A stretch of DNA of 64,000 bases from Ascoidea rubescens DSM 1968. Taxonomy: Eukaryota > Ascomycota > Saccharomycetes > Ascoideales > Ascoideaceae. A program made the position numbers and the translations under genes. The DNA lies in assembly GCF_001661345.1 (NCBI RefSeq), contig NW_017962932.1:186001-250000 (forward strand), given 5' to 3'. Positions 61,905 to 64,000 of this stretch are shown piece after piece (position 1 is the stretch's first letter; each line of letters begins with the position of its first letter). Under the pieces are notes generated by a model. It did not search any database and was not told where the DNA came from. It worked only from the letters and a program-made list of their open reading frames with translations.

Positions 61905-64000
61905 TTATGAAACACTTACAACTGATGTTCCATCTTGAAATCTAGTTTTGAAGACTCTGTTGGCATTATTAAACATTCCTTCTTTCAATGAAACAATGAT
62001 AAATTGAGAACCTTTAAACCGCGTTTTTATGATATGTCCAATATTCTGTGTGTGTTGCAAATCCAAAGCAGCATCCACTTCATCTAGAATATACATTGGG
62101 GCTGGTTTGAATTGTAGCAACGCCAAAATTAAAGATAAAGCAATCAACGACCTCTGTCCTCCTGATAATTCAATCAAACTTTCTTTCCAAACTTTTCCTA
62201 GCATAACTTTCACTTCTAAACCAGCAGTTATATCTCTACCCTCTAACCTTACTAATTTAGCAAAGGATCCAGGTAATAAATCTCCAAATATCTGGCCAAA
62301 GTCTTCAGAAACTTTGATCCAAGTTTTTTCTAATGTTTCTTTTTTGTGTTTGTCGAGTGTGTTGACAGTTTCTTCTATTTTTTTCTTATCCTTCTTAATA
62401 GTTTTCATCATTGATTTCAAAGAATTTTCTTTTTTTTCCACGTTGTCTATCATACTCATAATGTTGGGATTTACCTTTCTTCTCATTTCTTGGAATGATG
62501 ATGAAAGATGCGTAACACGTTTTCTACAATCTTCAAAATTGATGTTTGGGTGGCTTGATTTAATTTGATTTACCATTTTTTCATCAATGACCCATTCATT
62601 TTTTTCAACAATTTCATCAACACGTTTTTTCATTGTAGTTGTTGTCTGCTCAACCTTTTCAAGTTCATGAGCTAACTTTTGATTTTCTAATTTCTTCGAA
62701 TTCAAAGTTTTAGTTTTTATGCTCAATACTTTTTCAAGATCTTTTATTTCATCGTTTATTCCTAACATCTTTGATCTTTCATTTTCTAATTTTGTATGAA
62801 CTTTTTCGGTTTTCTCCTTTACAAAGTTTAACTCATTTTCAGTTTCGTTTCTTTCAGAATTTGTATCTTTAATTGTGGAGTCAATATCTGATATTTGGGA
62901 TTCTAAAGATTGCAAATCGCTTGTTAATTGTTCAGTCTCAATTTGTAAATTTTGGTAATTTTCAAATTTTGAACTTAAATCGGAAGACATTTTGGGAATT
63001 TTACTTTTCAATTCTTTAATTTCATTTTGCAATTCTTTTAATTTTGAACCTTTATCATTAGAAAACTCTTTCATATCAATCTCGATTTTATTAACTTCTT
63101 GTTTTAATTTGTTTTTCTCTAGTTTTTTTTCTTCAATTTGATTTTGTATTTCAACAATATCCCTTTCACTTTGCTCTACTTTTCGTAACAACTGAGAAGA
63201 TGGATTTGATTCCAAATTATTTTCAGCCAATTTTAACTGATGTTCTTTTAGTGCAAGATCCTTTTGTAATGTTTTGGTTTGACTACTTATTTTGTATTCA
63301 TTTTGCAATTGAAATTGCATTACTGATAGATTTTTTTTAAGTGTATTTAGTTCAGCACTTAGATGATTATATTTTTGAATGTTAACCAAAACAGAACCAG
63401 TATTTCTTCTACTACCTCCTGATAGTGTACCATGAGGGTCATAAACGTCCCCTTGTAACGTTATACTTCTAGTTTTGATTTGAGGATGAAATGTTACTTG
63501 TTTAGCGGTATCAGCATCCTGACAGATCAAATTAGTTCCAAAAATAAATTCCATTGCTTTTGCTATTTCTGAATCATATCCAATTAAATTTAAAGCTAGT
63601 TCAACTTTATTTGGACATAGCTCTTTTGCTAATTGAAGCGTTCTTTCGTTTAAAGTTCTAGCAGCAATTTTGTTCAAAGGGATTATTGTTACTCTTTTTC
63701 TTAATTGTCCTTTTTCTAATAGTAAAGAACCAGTGACTTCATTATCAACAACGACATTATATAATCTTCCGCCCGCACATACTTCTAGTGCAGTAGCAGA
63801 CAAAAAATCGTTTTCATTTAAAGTGAATAACCTTGCCGCAACACCTTTTATTGAACTTGGATCAAAATTTGGAGTTGGTTTAGAGTAAGAGAATTCTATA
63901 TATGATATTCTTCTTTTGAGTAACTCTGCTTCGTTATTTAGTTGATTGATTTGTTTTTGTAATTCATTTTCTTGTGATTTTAAATCACGCAATTTATCTG
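61905..64000 (-). CDS. SMC2: SMC2 condensin subunit, C-terminal part (5' end outside window)
   Basis: Smc2 pairs with Smc4 in condensin, the ATP-driven machine that compacts mitotic chromosomes. The visible part, about 698 codons, begins in the coiled coil before the hinge and is open to the right edge, so the N-terminal Walker A half is missing only because the window ends. The hinge is clear (GRLYNVVVDNEVTG, LCPNKVELALNLIGYD, GDVYDPHGTLSGGSR). A long return coiled coil follows, then the ABC signature IELSGGQRSLIALSLILALL and Walker B PAPMYILDEVDAALD. The end, SLKEGMFNNANRVFKTRF, is typical of Smc2 rather than Smc1, 3 or 4. Confidence 0.95.
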   Translation of the reverse strand, partial: DKLRDLKSQENELQKQINQLNNEAELLKRRISYIEFSYSKPTPNFDPSSIKGVAARLFTLNENDFLSATALEVCAGGRLYNVVVDNEVTGSLLLEKGQLRKRVTIIPLNKIAARTLNERTLQLAKELCPNKVELALNLIGYDSEIAKAMEFIFGTNLICQDADTAKQVTFHPQIKTRSITLQGDVYDPHGTLSGGSRRNTGSVLVNIQKYNHLSAELNTLKKNLSVMQFQLQNEYKISSQTKTLQKDLALKEHQLKLAENNLESNPSSQLLRKVEQSERDIVEIQNQIEEKKLEKNKLKQEVNKIEIDMKEFSNDKGSKLKELQNEIKELKSKIPKMSSDLSSKFENYQNLQIETEQLTSDLQSLESQISDIDSTIKDTNSERNETENELNFVKEKTEKVHTKLENERSKMLGINDEIKDLEKVLSIKTKTLNSKKLENQKLAHELEKVEQTTTTMKKRVDEIVEKNEWVIDEKMVNQIKSSHPNINFEDCRKRVTHLSSSFQEMRRKVNPNIMSMIDNVEKKENSLKSMMKTIKKDKKKIEETVNTLDKHKKETLEKTWIKVSEDFGQIFGDLLPGSFAKLVRLEGRDITAGLEVKVMLGKVWKESLIELSGGQRSLIALSLILALLQFKPAPMYILDEVDAALDLQHTQNIGHIIKTRFKGSQFIIVSLKEGMFNNANRVFKTRFQDGTSVVSVS

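Overview
The window is nuclear DNA from an AT-rich budding yeast (Saccharomycotina). Most genes are single-exon and fungal-specific orthologues are frequent (AIM9, RTC4, SYT1, SQS1, AIR, CWC25, MZM1, PRX1 and a SEF1-like factor). Proteins are loaded with Asn, Asp and Ser runs encoded by trinucleotide repeats, and introns use GTAWGT-type donors with TACTAAY branch sites. The species cannot be named from sequence alone. CTG codons are rare at the conserved positions I checked, so the genetic code (standard or CUG-reassigned) is left open.

Layout, left to right. 0.2-6.2 kb: an unrecognised gene, a seven-exon ZIP4/SPO22 meiosis gene rebuilt here by following splice sites, and a small Cys-rich gene. 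6.7-10.5 kb: AIM9 and RTC4, both minus. 12.6-17.8 kb: a DOT6/TOD6-type Myb factor and a divergent PQ-loop membrane protein, plus. 18.8-24.4 kb: an unrecognised coiled-coil protein and a FAA2-type acyl-CoA synthetase, minus. 24.9-28.2 kb: a much enlarged AIR1/2 zinc-knuckle protein. 28.6-36.4 kb: SYT1 (Sec7-PH), CKB1 and an F-box-like/SDS22-type LRR protein, minus. 37.6-42.6 kb: a SEF1-like Zn2Cys6 regulator. 43-52 kb: PRX1, a C2H2 protein, TPT1, MZM1, CWC25 and COQ6. 52.2-53.2 kb: a gene-poor stretch with two weak candidates. 53.7-64 kb: ATG4, SQS1, another coiled-coil protein and the C-terminal part of SMC2, which runs off the right edge.

The genes do not form an operon-like unit, but some themes recur. 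Several encode RNA-processing factors (AIR for the nuclear exosome, CWC25 and SQS1 for splicing, TPT1 for tRNA splicing). Several encode mitochondrial proteins (AIM9, PRX1, MZM1, COQ6). Base composition is strongly patterned: many promoter regions, especially divergent ones, carry GC-rich islands that can spill into neighbouring coding ends, while gaps between convergent 3' ends are extremely AT-rich with simple repeats. No rRNA, tRNA, CRISPR, intact transposon or virus-like element was recognised. The best leads are the intron-rich ZIP4 with a consensus middle-sporulation element in its promoter, the promoter GC islands, the enlarged AIR protein, the LRR expansion, and a coding-like unexplained stretch near 53 kb.
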